Below, piece by piece: positions 63,957 to 64,000 of a DNA stretch of 64,000 nt; within the stretch, counting starts at the first letter, position 1, and every line of letters begins with the position of its first letter. Made by a program: the position numbers and the translations under genes. Under the pieces are notes generated by a model. It made no database searches. It had not been told where the DNA came from and worked only from the letters and a program-made list of their open reading frames with translations. The stretch is from Arthrobacter sp. GMC3 (lineage in GTDB: Bacteria > Actinomycetota > Actinomycetes > Actinomycetales > Micrococcaceae), in contig NZ_PJIO01000012.1 in the NCBI RefSeq assembly GCF_002929305.1, forward strand, positions 51,497 through 115,496, written 5' to 3'.

Positions 63957-64000
63957 TCCGGCGGTGTCCTACTCTCCCACATCCTCACGAATGCAGTACC
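63957..64000 (-). rRNA. rrf: 5S ribosomal RNA, 3' end (partial)
   Basis: The reverse complement contains TGTGGGAGAGTAGGACACCG followed by CCGGAC, the conserved 3' part of actinobacterial 5S rRNA, including the GGTACTGCA of its middle at the window edge. The rest of the gene, and presumably 23S and 16S, lies beyond the window. Confidence 0.95.

Overview
The window comes from a high-GC Gram-positive actinobacterium, most likely Arthrobacter or a close relative in the Micrococcaceae. The reasons are the chromosomal genes on the right (otsA/otsB, a UgpC-type ABC ATPase, DUF4032, GlcD-like oxidase, 5S rRNA), the frequent GTG/TTG starts and the remnants of actinobacterial insertion sequences. The genus is inferred from recall of similar proteins, not from a search.

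Layout. (a) 1-802: a broken IS3-type transposase and otherwise empty DNA, apparently outside the island. (b) About 803-52304: an integrated conjugative element (ICE) of about 51.5 kb. A 14-base direct repeat (803-816 and 52291-52304) marks both ends. The right copy lies in the anticodon arm of a tRNA-Thr gene. Copies of the octamer TGGAGAGT (either strand) sit 80-130 bases inside each end, as arm-type integrase sites would, and a tyrosine integrase and excisionase lie beside the right end. (c) 52337-64000: ordinary chromosome, ending in the 3' part of a 5S rRNA gene.

Inside the element, 1.1-19.8 kb is a visibly less GC-rich defence cargo, all on the minus strand apart from one small gene. It holds an EcsC/TerB-like protein next to a 1772-residue GHKL-ATPase/DUF3883 protein, a degraded ISL3 copy, an Mrr-like nuclease and an IS481-derived miniature element. 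It then holds a tightly coupled operon of an XRE regulator, two zinc-ribbon DNA methyltransferases, an unknown protein, a McrB-like AAA+ motor and a DUF2357/McrC-like nuclease. From 20.5 to 26.9 kb lies the DNA-processing module (DUF4192, NrdH-like redoxin, coiled-coil protein, MobF relaxase-helicase, membrane protein). From 27 to 36.6 kb lies accessory cargo (AlbA_2 protein, frameshifted GIY-YIG protein, HNH protein with many zinc ribbons, EspR-like regulator, several unknowns). From 37.3 to 48 kb, on the minus strand, lie SSB, an ArdC-like antirestriction metalloprotein and a type IV secretion operon (coupling protein, VirB4, SCO6880-like, VirB6/TrbL-like, small membrane protein, NlpC/P60 hydrolase, VirB8-like). 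From 48.2 to 52.2 kb lies the control and recombination end (sigma-like factor, two DNA-binding regulators, Xis, Int).

How the parts fit: Int and Xis would excise the element, the relaxase would nick and unwind it, and the secretion operon would export it. SSB and ArdC would protect incoming single strands from restriction. The cargo would pay its way by defending the host against phages. The most interesting parts are the methyltransferase-McrBC operon and the GHKL-DUF3883/EcsC-TerB pair, which may be defence systems in a form not yet described. Function here is inferred from domains and context only.
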